Shown in pieces: positions 8,611 through 16,652 of a stretch of 64,000 nucleotides of DNA (its first letter is position 1; every line of letters begins with the position of its first letter). The position numbers and the translations under genes were made by a program. This DNA comes from Sphingorhabdus sp. Alg239-R122 (GTDB lineage: Bacteria; Pseudomonadota; Alphaproteobacteria; Sphingomonadales; Sphingomonadaceae): the NCBI RefSeq assembly GCF_900537065.1, contig NZ_UNRC01000001.1:1-64000 (forward strand). The letters are read 5' to 3'. A model generated the notes under the pieces. The model searched no databases and was not told the origin of the DNA. It worked only from the letters and a program-made list of their open reading frames with translations.

Positions 8611-10053
8611 CTATCTGAATGGAGGTTCGTTAAACGCACGCAGTTTTCGGCTGTGCAGGCGCGGTCCTTCTTCGCGCAGCAATTCACATGTTTTGATGCC
8701 GATCTGCATGTGCCCGGCGATGGCCTCATCATAAAAGCTGTTCGCCTGCCCAGGCAGTTTTAATTCACCATGAAGCGGCTTATCGGAAACGCAGAGAAGT
8801 GTTCCGTAGGGAACACGGAAACGATAGCCCTGTGCAGCAATTGTAGCTGATTCCATATCAATACCAACCGCGCGCGATTGTGAGAAACGCAGCGCGCTGT
8901 CTGTGTAACGTAGTTCCCAGTTGCGGTCATCAGTTGTCACGACAGTGCCTGTGCGCATACGGCGTTTCAGGTCAGCGCCGCTGGTGCCTGAGACATGCTC
9001 CGCCGCGCCTGCAAGCGCCTGCTGCACTTCGGCAATGGCTGGAATGGGTATTTCGGGTGGCAGTACTTCGTCCATAATATGGTCGTCACGTAAATAGGCG
9101 TGCGCAAGCACATAGTCGCCAATACGCTGCGTCGGACGCAAGCCGCCGCAGTGACCAATCATCATCCATGCCTCAGGTCTAAGCACGGCGAGATGGTCGG
9201 TAATGGTTTTTGCATTGGAAGGTCCCACACCAATATTGACGAGCGTAATGCCGTCGCCATCGGGCGCGATCAGGTGATAGGCGGGCATTTGATGTCGCCG
9301 CCATGCACTGTCAGCCACCAGCTTACTGGGGTCACTGCCTGATTGTTCGGTGTACAGTCCACCAGCCCCAGAAAGCGCGGTATATTGACCATTGCCGATC
9401 TGGCTGCAGGCCCAGCTCACAAATTCGTCAACATAGCGGTGATAGTTGGTGAACAGGACAAAACGCTGCACATGTTCTGCCGGCGTGCCAGTATAGTGAC
9501 GCAGCCGCGCCAACGAGAAATCAGTGCGCAGCCCGTCAAAAAGCGACAATGGATGTGTATCTTCGTCACCTATACAATCACGGCTGCCATCGGCCAACTC
9601 ATCCCCAATATCGGCCAGTTCCGTTGTCGGGAAAAAGCGGGCAAGTTCCACCGGCGTTACATCGCCCAGGTCAAAATCTGCTATTCCTTCAAGTACGTAA
9701 GGAAAAGGGATTTCCTGATCACTCGGGCCTACTTCTACTTCGATGGTATATTGTTCGTCCAGGATCCTGATCTGCTCAACCAGATACGGCGCAAACATCC
9801 GTGGGCGGGTGACGGTGGTGGCATAAACGCCAATATCGTTTAGGCGCCCAAAGGAAAGGCCGGATTTGCCGCTATGTTCATCGCCCGCATATTTGATACG
9901 CAGTTCGGGATAGGCAAAGCTGCCATCGCTGCGCATCCGCTTGGGCGGGAGAGTGCCGTTCCTGATATAATCCTGAATTGCGTCCTGTAAATTCTGGACC
10001 GCTGTGTCATAATGGGATTGAAGGTCGTCTATTATTCTACTTATATTTGTCAT
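8611..10053 (-). CDS. amn: AMP nucleosidase
   Basis: 480 residues, the usual length. The enzyme hydrolyses AMP to adenine and ribose 5-phosphate in purine salvage. An N-terminal AMP-nucleosidase-specific domain (residues 1-170) is followed by the PNP/UDP phosphorylase-like domain: NIGVGPSNAKTITDHL, PEAWMMIGHCGGLRPTQRIGDYVLAHAY, and the ribose-binding VGIDMESATIAAQGYRFRVPYG with the Met-Glu pair. The start ATG 10053 is clear. It is monocistronic between the LEA-like gene and the hydroxylase gene, both in the same orientation. Confidence 0.95.
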   Translation of the reverse strand: MTNISRIIDDLQSHYDTAVQNLQDAIQDYIRNGTLPPKRMRSDGSFAYPELRIKYAGDEHSGKSGLSFGRLNDIGVYATTVTRPRMFAPYLVEQIRILDEQYTIEVEVGPSDQEIPFPYVLEGIADFDLGDVTPVELARFFPTTELADIGDELADGSRDCIGDEDTHPLSLFDGLRTDFSLARLRHYTGTPAEHVQRFVLFTNYHRYVDEFVSWACSQIGNGQYTALSGAGGLYTEQSGSDPSKLVADSAWRRHQMPAYHLIAPDGDGITLVNIGVGPSNAKTITDHLAVLRPEAWMMIGHCGGLRPTQRIGDYVLAHAYLRDDHIMDEVLPPEIPIPAIAEVQQALAGAAEHVSGTSGADLKRRMRTGTVVTTDDRNWELRYTDSALRFSQSRAVGIDMESATIAAQGYRFRVPYGTLLCVSDKPLHGELKLPGQANSFYDEAIAGHMQIGIKTCELLREEGPRLHSRKLRAFNEPPFR

Positions 10054-10112
10054 GAACGGCTAGTTAGCGCTTTCTTGCGTCATTGTCATTACAGATTAGG
10101 TGGTAAGGCTGT

Positions 10113-10775
10113 TTAAACATCCATCCACATGCGTGACAGGTTATATTTTACCGATTGCAGGCGGTTGTGGTTTTCATCACTCATGCCAAGCCCTTCCAGA
10201 GCCGCGACTTCGCTTAGTTCATACAGCAAATGGCGTCGGGCATTATCCGCGATTCGACTTTGAATAAATGAAATTGCAACGAGGCGCTGGCCGGATACAA
10301 CCGCTTCGACCTCATGAAGTGTATTGGAAGGATAGACAATGGCTGATCCTGCAGCTCCTTTGAACCGCATGGCACTGTCACCTAGAGTGATACGAAGGGC
10401 CCCTCCTTCGTAACTATTTGGATCATTAAGAAATATTGTACAGCTCAGGTCAGAACGCAAAGGCCCTTGCGGCAGGGGGATGACTGCCGAATCGGGATGC
10501 AGGCCGTAATGCATCCCGATTTCGTATCTGGTGATTAGTGGCGGTGCAATATTGTGCGGTAGCGCAAAATTCTGGAAATCCTCGCTGGCTGCAAGAGCAT
10601 CCATCATTAGCTGTGATGTCTTTTCATAGATATCCATATCCCCAAGGTGCAGGTTATTTTTAACCTTGGAATGTGGGTTGCTTATGCGTCCATCGACGAA
10701 ATCGGCTTTTTCACAGAAAGATTTGATTTCACGAACCTGGTCGGCGCTTAATAAATGTGGGATTTGCTTGATCAT
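10113..10775 (-). CDS. PKHD-type Fe(II)/2-oxoglutarate hydroxylase (YbiX/PiuC-like)
   Basis: 220 residues, typical for the family. The double-stranded beta-helix iron ligands are His93 and Asp95 (GLHPDSA) and His154 (NTLHEV), and Arg164 (SGQRLV) should bind 2-oxoglutarate. PiuC/YbiX proteins are often found beside TonB-dependent iron receptors, but none is visible here. Instead the start overlaps the stop of the upstream sulfotransferase-like gene (ATGA), so the two are translated together. A shared substrate, for example a peptide or lipid that is hydroxylated and sulfated, is a guess. Confidence 0.88.
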   Translation of the reverse strand: MIKQIPHLLSADQVREIKSFCEKADFVDGRISNPHSKVKNNLHLGDMDIYEKTSQLMMDALAASEDFQNFALPHNIAPPLITRYEIGMHYGLHPDSAVIPLPQGPLRSDLSCTIFLNDPNSYEGGALRITLGDSAMRFKGAAGSAIVYPSNTLHEVEAVVSGQRLVAISFIQSRIADNARRHLLYELSEVAALEGLGMSDENHNRLQSVKYNLSRMWMDV

Positions 10776-11818
10776 GCCGTGCCTCCAATTTCCAGAGCTT
10801 TACCAGCCAGTTGATAGTTCGAACCCGTTGCCCTGAGCCAGTCCATAGCAGCCCGGATACTGTCTGCATGTTGCGTCTTTGCCTGCTGTAACAATTGTGT
10901 GCGCAAGTCTGCACTATATTCATGTTCAGGCGCCTTGGAGTATTGCCGCATTATAGGGCCATTGACCAGACCCGCAATTTCCGCACTATCATGCTTATAT
11001 CCGAAAAAGGCAGCTATTGCCGAGAGCTCGGTTTCCGGCGCGTTCAAAAATGTGTCAAAATTCACCCATTTTACCCTGTCGTCGTCCTTGTCACCCAGAG
11101 CTAGAATGAGGCTGGTCATTTCAGAAACCCAGCTCATGGCAGCGCGCATGGCTTCATCCATATCCCATAGTCTGAAAGCGTCAGCATCAAAATTGTTATG
11201 CAGCCTGACCAGTCTTTGCGCACAAAGCCGAGCTAATTCCTGACGTGACGCATCACCTGCCATGATTGTAGCAATATAGCGCTCTGGAGGTACATATAGT
11301 GCTATGACTTGGCCAGAATGTGGCAAGATATCAGCTGCAATTGCGCTTACGAAACTCGATGCCTTGATAAGTGCCGTTTGTGATGGCGCATATGTGCGTG
11401 ACAGCCATGTAATGGCCTCTTCTACGCGGCGTGTATATTTTTGCGGAGACCATTGGCAATGAGCCTTCCCGTTTGTTTCACCAATCTCTGCGAGGCCGCG
11501 CAACAATAATGGTTCACGCAACGCATGAGTACATTCAAGTTCCCCCAATAGTCTGGATATCAGGGTCGAACCGACATGGCCGATATGAAATATGAAATCA
11601 GGCTTCTGATGTGCCTGTGACATTGTTTCCGCAAGATCGTCCCATTGTGCATTTCCGCGAGGTATTTGCGGATTAATGATGCGTTGATCCAGAAAACTTG
11701 AGCTTCGATAAAGCTCCTTTGAAAGCTGCACGACCATGACATTGTCCGTTATGCTATCAAGCACAAAGGGCAATAGATCAGGCGAGGCTGCAAACCGGCT
11801 TAAGAATTGAGGTTTCAT
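10772..11818 (-). CDS. Sulfotransferase-like P-loop protein
   Basis: 348 residues from ATG 11818, preferred because AAAGG lies five bases upstream; the frame also has ATG 11830 and GTG 11833. Residues 74-90 (DFIFHIGHVGSTLISRL) match the PAPS-binding 5'-phosphosulfate loop of sulfotransferases in shape. It is followed by ALREPLLLRGLAE, the ReP motif common in that superfamily, and SSFVSAI near residue 165 could be the 3'-phosphate-binding serine. No signal peptide. The C-terminal 80 residues are helical and unassigned. It is first in a two-gene unit with the PKHD hydroxylase (4-base overlap). The acceptor is unknown. Confidence 0.7.
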   Translation of the reverse strand: MKPQFLSRFAASPDLLPFVLDSITDNVMVVQLSKELYRSSSFLDQRIINPQIPRGNAQWDDLAETMSQAHQKPDFIFHIGHVGSTLISRLLGELECTHALREPLLLRGLAEIGETNGKAHCQWSPQKYTRRVEEAITWLSRTYAPSQTALIKASSFVSAIAADILPHSGQVIALYVPPERYIATIMAGDASRQELARLCAQRLVRLHNNFDADAFRLWDMDEAMRAAMSWVSEMTSLILALGDKDDDRVKWVNFDTFLNAPETELSAIAAFFGYKHDSAEIAGLVNGPIMRQYSKAPEHEYSADLRTQLLQQAKTQHADSIRAAMDWLRATGSNYQLAGKALEIGGTA

Positions 11819-11873
11819 GAAACCTTTCATCACGCAGCCGCAGGAATATTACAAGTGTCAGTATGCATCAGAT

Positions 11874-11906
11874 AAAAAAAGGGCCGTAGAATTTCTCCCA
11901 CGGCCC
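11874..11906 (-). terminator. Terminator of the rpsF-rpsR-rplI operon
   Basis: GGGCCGT (11881-11887) pairs with ACGGCCC (11900-11906). Read on the minus strand the hairpin is followed by seven T residues, 25 bases after the rplI stop. Confidence 0.9.
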
Positions 11907-11930
11907 CTTCTGATCTTTTTAAAGCAATGC

Positions 11931-12566
11931 TTACTCTTCTTCGCCCGCAGTACCGGCTTCGGCCTGTTCAGCGGCGGGTGTTTCGTCACCATCTGCATCA
12001 ACAGCGGCGATTTCGCCAGGTTCTGCATTGGGGTCGAATTCTTCGATAAAACCAGCTTCAGGTGCGCTGTCAAACATTTCAGCCATGACATCAACGCCTT
12101 CATTCTGAAGGTCAGCTTCTTCAGGTGAACGTGCAACGTTAACCTGAACAGTCACTGATACTTCAGGGTGCAGCACGACGCGTACGTCGAAAATACCCAG
12201 TGTCTTGATTGGACGCTCCAGGATGATCATCGACTTGTTAACGTCAGCGCCTGCTTCGTTCAGTGCCTCGACAATATCGCGAACCGAAACAGAACCATAA
12301 AGCTGACCACTGTTTGAAGATGCACGGATGAGGACGACTTTCTTGCCATCCACATTTGAGCTGTGGTTTTCGGCTTCTGCACGCTTCGAGGCATTTTCTT
12401 CCTCGATCTTCGCACGGTTGGCTTCAAACACCTTTTTGTTGGCTGCATTGGCGCGCAAGGCTTTCTTGTTGGGCAGCAGGAAGTTACGGGCATAGCCGTC
12501 CTTCACTGTGACAACATCACCGATAGAGCCGAGTTTCTCGACGCGTTCGAGCAAAATAATATCCAT
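11931..12566 (-). CDS. rplI: 50S ribosomal protein L9
   Basis: 211 residues. The N-terminal domain is canonical (MDIILLERVEKLGSIGD, then GYARNFLLPNKKA). The charged connecting helix (residues 45-75) and the C-terminal domain (LYGSVSVRDIVEAL, then HPEVSVTVQVNVARSPEEA) follow. L9 binds 23S rRNA and limits frameshifting. The last about 60 residues are a strongly acidic Ala/Glu/Asp tail absent from the 148-residue E. coli protein; such tails occur in sphingomonads. Last gene of rpsF-rpsR-rplI. Confidence 0.97.
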   Translation of the reverse strand: MDIILLERVEKLGSIGDVVTVKDGYARNFLLPNKKALRANAANKKVFEANRAKIEEENASKRAEAENHSSNVDGKKVVLIRASSNSGQLYGSVSVRDIVEALNEAGADVNKSMIILERPIKTLGIFDVRVVLHPEVSVTVQVNVARSPEEADLQNEGVDVMAEMFDSAPEAGFIEEFDPNAEPGEIAAVDADGDETPAAEQAEAGTAGEEE

Positions 12567-12577
12567 GTTCTTTGCTC

Positions 12578-12802
12578 CTATTTGACGATGTAAGGCAGCA
12601 GGCCGATATGGCGTGCGCGCTTGATGGCTTTGCTCAGCTCACGCTGTTTCTTCGCAGAAACGGCGGTGATGCGTGAGGGGACGATCTTGCCACGTTCGGA
12701 CATAAAGCCCTGCAGCAGTTTGACATCTTTATAATCGATTACGGGCGCATTTTTGCCAGAGAATGGGCAAGTTTTGCGGCGGCGGAAAAATGGACGTGCC
12801 AT
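12578..12802 (-). CDS. rpsR: 30S ribosomal protein S18
   Basis: 74 residues, full length, beginning [20 protein letters not shown] and containing [11 protein letters not shown], then [29 protein letters not shown]18 binds 16S rRNA as a heterodimer with S6 on the platform of the 30S subunit. It lies 11 bases before rplI and 20 bases after rpsF. Confidence 0.98.
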   Translation of the reverse strand: MARPFFRRRKTCPFSGKNAPVIDYKDVKLLQGFMSERGKIVPSRITAVSAKKQRELSKAIKRARHIGLLPYIVK

Positions 12803-12822
12803 ATTTAATAACTCCTTCGCGC

Positions 12823-13197
12823 TTAATTATTGTCGTCGCGGTCACGACGTGAACGGCGGTCGCCGCGATCACGTTCGTTTTTGCGCATCATGACAGATGG
12901 ACCGGACTCATGCTCTTCAACACGGATTGTCATGTAACGGATGACATCCTCGTTAATGGCGGTCTGGCGTTCCAGTTCGGCAACAACAGATGTCGGGCCG
13001 TCAATGTTCAGCATCACAAAGTGTGCTTTACGGTTTTTCTGGATCTTGTAAGCGAGGGTGCGAAGACCCCAGGTTTCGGTCTTTACGACTTTGCCTTCAT
13101 TGTCTTCGATGATTTTGGTGGCTTCCTGTGCCAGCGAATCAACCTGTGACTGTGACAGGTCCTGACGCGCGAGGAAGACATGCTCATACATTGGCAT
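12823..13197 (-). CDS. rpsF: 30S ribosomal protein S6
   Basis: 124 residues. The S6 ferredoxin-like fold is visible from [20 protein letters not shown] through [21 protein letters not shown] to [17 protein letters not shown]. It ends in a basic/acidic Arg-Asp-rich tail. An AGGAA site lies before ATG 13197. First gene of the operon; in many bacteria the rpsF leader binds the S6:S18 dimer for autoregulation. The 80-base leader here contains a small hairpin (about 13219-13260) but I could not confirm that motif. Confidence 0.98.
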   Translation of the reverse strand: MPMYEHVFLARQDLSQSQVDSLAQEATKIIEDNEGKVVKTETWGLRTLAYKIQKNRKAHFVMLNIDGPTSVVAELERQTAINEDVIRYMTIRVEEHESGPSVMMRKNERDRGDRRSRRDRDDNN

Positions 13198-13280
13198 GGG
13201 ATTGTATTTCCTTGTTTTCTGCCGATCGCTGATGGCGTCCTCATGACGACACCCCTCCGGCTTTCTTTTTTCCCGACATT

Positions 13281-13317
13281 AAAAAAGGCCGGAAGTGGGT
13301 TCACATACCGGTTTTTT
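13281..13317 (-). terminator. Terminator after the VOC-family gene
   Basis: On the minus strand CCGG (13311-13308) pairs with CCGG (13292-13289) flanked by complementary A and T runs, with the stem followed by CCTTTTTT. It lies about 30 bases after the stop at 13346 and before the rpsF leader, separating the two units. Confidence 0.7.
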
Positions 13318-13345
13318 AGTGAAAAGCAAGTATTCTCTATGCTTA

Positions 13346-13846
13346 TTACTTCACCTGGATACGGCTTGCCGGAACGATGAATTCCAGCCTTAGACCGGAT
13401 GGTTCGCGTATGATCATATGTGTGGTTGGGCCATCGCCCAGAAATTCCGGGGCGAATTCTATTTTGACATTCTCCAGCGCTTTAAACTTCTCATGCAAGG
13501 CGTGCAGTGTGTCCAGGTCCCGGACGGTAATCGCCATATGATGCAGCCCTACATTCTTACGGCGGTCGAACTGGATTGCTGTAGCGGGGTCTTCCACCTG
13601 CCATAAAGTTACGAACATTTTCCCATTTGTCACAAATCTGGCGGGATATTCCGGTTGGCCGCCAGCAGGTTTCCAGCCCAGGGCATCAATGAAAAAGTCA
13701 GCTGTTTCATCCAGTTTGGTTACAGCAAGACCAATATGATTCAGGTCTAAGGTCTCTGCTTCTGTCTCTGCTTCTGTTTCCTGTGCCAGAACATGGGCTG
13801 GAAGCATGCAAAGCGACAGGGCAAGTGCACCGGTAAGTATTTTCAT
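13346..13846 (-). CDS. Exported VOC (glyoxalase/dioxygenase fold) family protein
   Basis: 166 residues from ATG 13846; the TTG nine bases upstream sits too close to GGAG. Residues 1-20 form a signal peptide (MKILTGALALSLCMLPAHVLAQ), followed by a short Glu-Thr repeat ETEAETEAET. The VOC domain begins at LNHIGLAVTKLDETADFF; putative metal ligands are the His in LNHIG, the His pair in GLHHMAI, and Glu in RLEFIV. Family members isomerise, cleave or bind small molecules. A periplasmic member is unusual, and the substrate is unknown. Confidence 0.8.
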   Translation of the reverse strand: MKILTGALALSLCMLPAHVLAQETEAETEAETLDLNHIGLAVTKLDETADFFIDALGWKPAGGQPEYPARFVTNGKMFVTLWQVEDPATAIQFDRRKNVGLHHMAITVRDLDTLHALHEKFKALENVKIEFAPEFLGDGPTTHMIIREPSGLRLEFIVPASRIQVK

Positions 13847-14007
13847 CTCAGGCAATCTCCAAATTCTATGTTTCCATGTCTTGAGGTCTGCTGTGCGTTT
13901 TGTCTTTCATGTTCATCCCCCGCGCATGGGACTTGCACAGCCGGACTTTCGCTTTTAACGCGCATATGCATATACTAGATAGTCTCACGAGTATAAGGAT
14001 ATCACAC

Positions 14008-14943
14008 ATGCGTGCATTTATTTTTCCGGGGCAGGGCAGTCAAAAAGTCGGTATGGGGCAGGAGCTGGCTGACCAAAGCGATATAGCGCGTGCCGTTTTT
14101 GCAGAAGTTGACGAAGCATTAGGGCAAAGTCTGTTTGCGTTGATGTGCGATGGCCCGGAAGAGGAATTGACGCTCACGGAAAATGCGCAACCAGCAATTA
14201 TGGCCAATGCCATTGCGACATTGCGCGTGGCAGAGGCAGAAGGCGGCTTTGCGCTGGCGGATAGAACGTCGTTTGTGGCGGGGCATAGCCTGGGTGAATA
14301 TACCGCGTTGTGCGCGGTGGGCGCGCTGGATTTACCGACAACCGCAAAATTGCTGAAATTGCGCGGCATGGCGATGCAGGCAGCGGTTCCTGTTGGCGAA
14401 GGCTCGATGGCGGCATTGCTGGGCGCGGATATCGAAAAGGCTGAGGCATTGGCCAAGGCAGCGGCTGAGGGTGAAATCTGCACTGTGGCGAATGACAATG
14501 ACCCAGGGCAGGTCGTTATTTCCGGTCATAAAGGCGCAATCGAGCGCGCGATTGCCATGGTCAAGGACCACGGCATCAAGCGCGGTATCCCGCTGCCTGT
14601 ATCTGCACCATTTCATTGTCCGCTCATGCAGCCTGCTGCAGACGCCATGGCAGAAGCATTGGATGAAGTCGAAATTGCAGCGCCATCTGTTCCGGTATTT
14701 GCCAATGTGCGCGCCGCGTCCGTATCAGATTCTGACGAGATTCGTGCGCTTCTGGTCGAGCAGGTGACAGGCCGTGTGCGCTGGCGTGAAACTGCCACTA
14801 ATATGGCCGCCGCAGGTGTTGTAGAAACGGTTGAATTTGGCGGCAAAGTGCTGAGCCCGATGGTGGGACGTTCAACAGAGGGTGTGACGACTACTAGCAT
14901 TGTGACAATGGATGATATCACAGGCTGGACCGGTTCACTTTGA
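14008..14943 (+). CDS. fabD: Malonyl-CoA:ACP transacylase
   Basis: 311 residues from ATG 14008 (AAGGAT upstream). The frame is open back to 13900, but homologues begin at MRAFIFPGQGSQKVGMG. The active-site serine is Ser94 in GHSLGEYTAL, and the catalytic His lies in APFHCPLM; QPAI and the GQVVISG segment are also typical. The enzyme moves malonyl groups from CoA to acyl carrier protein to feed fatty acid synthesis. First gene of fabD-GNAT-fabG-acpP-fabF-mltG. A TATACT at 13971-13976 could be a -10 box, but no convincing -35 was found. Confidence 0.97.
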   Translation: MRAFIFPGQGSQKVGMGQELADQSDIARAVFAEVDEALGQSLFALMCDGPEEELTLTENAQPAIMANAIATLRVAEAEGGFALADRTSFVAGHSLGEYTALCAVGALDLPTTAKLLKLRGMAMQAAVPVGEGSMAALLGADIEKAEALAKAAAEGEICTVANDNDPGQVVISGHKGAIERAIAMVKDHGIKRGIPLPVSAPFHCPLMQPAADAMAEALDEVEIAAPSVPVFANVRAASVSDSDEIRALLVEQVTGRVRWRETATNMAAAGVVETVEFGGKVLSPMVGRSTEGVTTTSIVTMDDITGWTGSL

Positions 14944-14946
14944 TTC

Positions 14947-15372
14947 ATGACGACGGCAATTAAAATTGAAAGAGTGACGGCGGACAATGCCGTAATTCTG
15001 GACAATGCCGGTGAAGATGTCTTTGATGCACCGGTAAAGGACGAATATCTGTCCCGATTTCTTGCCGATAAGGGGCATATGATGATTGTGGCCGTGCAAA
15101 ACGGCCTGACTGTCGGGAAATGCACGGCAATAGTACATCATCGCCCCGACAAGCCGGATGAACTCTATATCGATGAAGTAGATGTGACGCCGACGCTTCG
15201 TAAACAGGGTATTGGTAAAATGCTTATTGCCAGGATGTTGGAACTGGCCGATGAATATGGCTGTGAGGAATGCTGGTTGGGTACGGAAAAGGATAATATA
15301 CCGGCAAAAGCGCTATACGAATCTCATGGTGCGCAGTCTGAAGAAATAGTTCTATACTATTTGAATTATTGA
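14947..15372 (+). CDS. GNAT family N-acetyltransferase
   Basis: 141 residues. The acetyl-CoA-binding motif A is VDVTPTLRKQGIGKMLIARML, with Arg/Gln-x-x-Gly-x-Gly as RKQGIG near residues 83-88, followed by a motif B region (CWLGTEKDNIPAKALYESHGA), typical of aminoglycoside-acetyltransferase-like GNATs. It starts three bases after the fabD stop and is inserted between fabD and fabG, so it is co-transcribed with fatty acid synthesis genes. The substrate is unknown. Confidence 0.85.
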   Translation: MTTAIKIERVTADNAVILDNAGEDVFDAPVKDEYLSRFLADKGHMMIVAVQNGLTVGKCTAIVHHRPDKPDELYIDEVDVTPTLRKQGIGKMLIARMLELADEYGCEECWLGTEKDNIPAKALYESHGAQSEEIVLYYLNY

Positions 15373-15393
15373 TAATTTTTTAAGGAGCTTTCA

Positions 15394-16134
15394 ATGTTTG
15401 ATCTGACAGGAATGACTGCATTGGTAACAGGTGCAAGTGGCGGAATAGGTTCAGCCATTGCAAAGGGTTTAGCAGAGCAGGGTGCGAAGGTCTGCCTTAC
15501 GGGCACGCGTAAGCTCAGCCTGTCAGAAGCCAAGGCGAAAATGCCGGGCAAGGGTCATGAAATTATTGCCTGCAACCTGTCAGATCGCGACGCTGTGGAT
15601 GGTCTCGTGCCGGCCGCGATCGAGAAAATGGGGCAGCTTGACATATTGGTCAATAATGCGGGAATTACGCGCGACAACCTGGCCATGCGGATGAAGGATG
15701 ATGAATGGACTGATGTGCTGCAAGTCAATCTGGAAGCGGCTTTCCGGCTTGCGCGTGCTGCTGCCCGGCCCATGATGAAGGCGCGGTTTGGGCGTATCAT
15801 CTCCATTACATCGGTGGTGGGTGCAACGGGTAATCCCGGGCAGGCCAATTATGCGGCATCGAAGGCGGGTTTGGTTGGCATGTCAAAAGCGCTGGCGCAG
15901 GAGCTTGCTTCGCGTGGCATCACGGTAAACTGCATCGCGCCCGGTTTTATCCAGTCAGCAATGACAGATGCCTTGCCGGATGCACAGAAAGAGGCGCTGA
16001 CGGGCCGTATCCCGGCAGGAAAACTGGGTGCAGGTGATGATATTGCCGCAGCTGCGGTCTATCTGGCCAGCAGGGAAGCTGACTATGTCACGGGGCAAAC
16101 CGTGCACGTCAATGGCGGCATGGCAATGCTATAA
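15394..16134 (+). CDS. fabG: 3-oxoacyl-ACP reductase FabG
   Basis: 246 residues. NADP-binding TGASGGIGSAIA near residue 11, NNAG at about residues 86-89, and the catalytic Ser (SITSVVG), Tyr153 and Lys157 (YAASKAG) are all present; the C-terminal SREADYVTGQTVHVNGGM is characteristic of FabG rather than generic SDRs. It reduces 3-oxoacyl-ACP in the elongation cycle. AAGGAG lies before ATG 15394. Confidence 0.96.
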   Translation: MFDLTGMTALVTGASGGIGSAIAKGLAEQGAKVCLTGTRKLSLSEAKAKMPGKGHEIIACNLSDRDAVDGLVPAAIEKMGQLDILVNNAGITRDNLAMRMKDDEWTDVLQVNLEAAFRLARAAARPMMKARFGRIISITSVVGATGNPGQANYAASKAGLVGMSKALAQELASRGITVNCIAPGFIQSAMTDALPDAQKEALTGRIPAGKLGAGDDIAAAAVYLASREADYVTGQTVHVNGGMAML

Positions 16135-16172
16135 AGCCGTATAAATGGCAGTTTTGCACTTGTTCAGGGTGT

Positions 16173-16207
16173 ATGACGACCTATATAGCATGACTATAAT
16201 ATGAACG
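16173..16207 (+). promoter_or_regulatory. Candidate promoter for acpP
   Basis: A perfect TATAAT at 16195-16200 is preceded by ATGACG at 16173-16178 with a 16-base spacer. Transcription would start near 16207, leaving a leader of about 74 bases before acpP. An extra promoter here would allow high ACP expression independent of fabD. Confidence 0.45.
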
Positions 16208-16280
16208 AACACTTGCCACGGGGCGCACATCGCTTTAGGGCAATAGGTGAAATCAACAACAAGACTAAAGGGATCTCTAA

Positions 16281-16517
16281 ATGAGTGAGACAGCCGACCG
16301 CGTAAAGAAAATCGTTATTGAGCATCTGGGCGTAGAAGCCGACAAAGTTACGGAAGAAGCCAGCTTTATCGACGATCTTGGTGCGGACAGCCTCGACATT
16401 GTCGAGCTTGTCATGGCATTCGAAGAAGAATTCAGCGTTGAAATTCCTGACGATGCTGCCGAGAAAATCAGCACAGTCAAAGACGCGATTGATTATATCG
16501 AAAATAACAAAGGTTAA
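16281..16517 (+). CDS. acpP: Acyl carrier protein
   Basis: 78 residues, very acidic, standard AcpP. Ser37 in [12 protein letters not shown] is the 4'-phosphopantetheine attachment site. It carries growing acyl chains between the Fab enzymes. AAAGGGAT lies before ATG 16281. It is followed by a strong hairpin terminator, so much of the acpP transcript may end before fabF. Confidence 0.98.
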   Translation: MSETADRVKKIVIEHLGVEADKVTEEASFIDDLGADSLDIVELVMAFEEEFSVEIPDDAAEKISTVKDAIDYIENNKG

Positions 16518-16580
16518 GTGATCGCCGGATGGCTTGAACGTCCGGCCCCGCATCATTTGCCGGGCACATATATCGGATAC

Positions 16581-16625
16581 AGGCTCCCCATTCGGTCGCT
16601 ATAAGCCCGATCGGGGAGCCTTTTT
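16581..16625 (+). terminator. Terminator between acpP and fabF
   Basis: AGGCTCCCC (16581-16589) pairs with GGGGAGCCT (16613-16621), followed by TTTTTC. It lies inside the fab cluster and probably sets a high acpP to fabF transcript ratio. Confidence 0.88.
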
Positions 16626-16652
16626 CTTTGGATTTTTTTAAGGGTTTGCGAA

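Noticed and set aside
13900-14007. Upstream extension of fabD
   Set aside because: Homologues begin at MRAFIFPGQGSQ, and AAGGAT lies just before ATG 14008; the extension holds the likely promoter.
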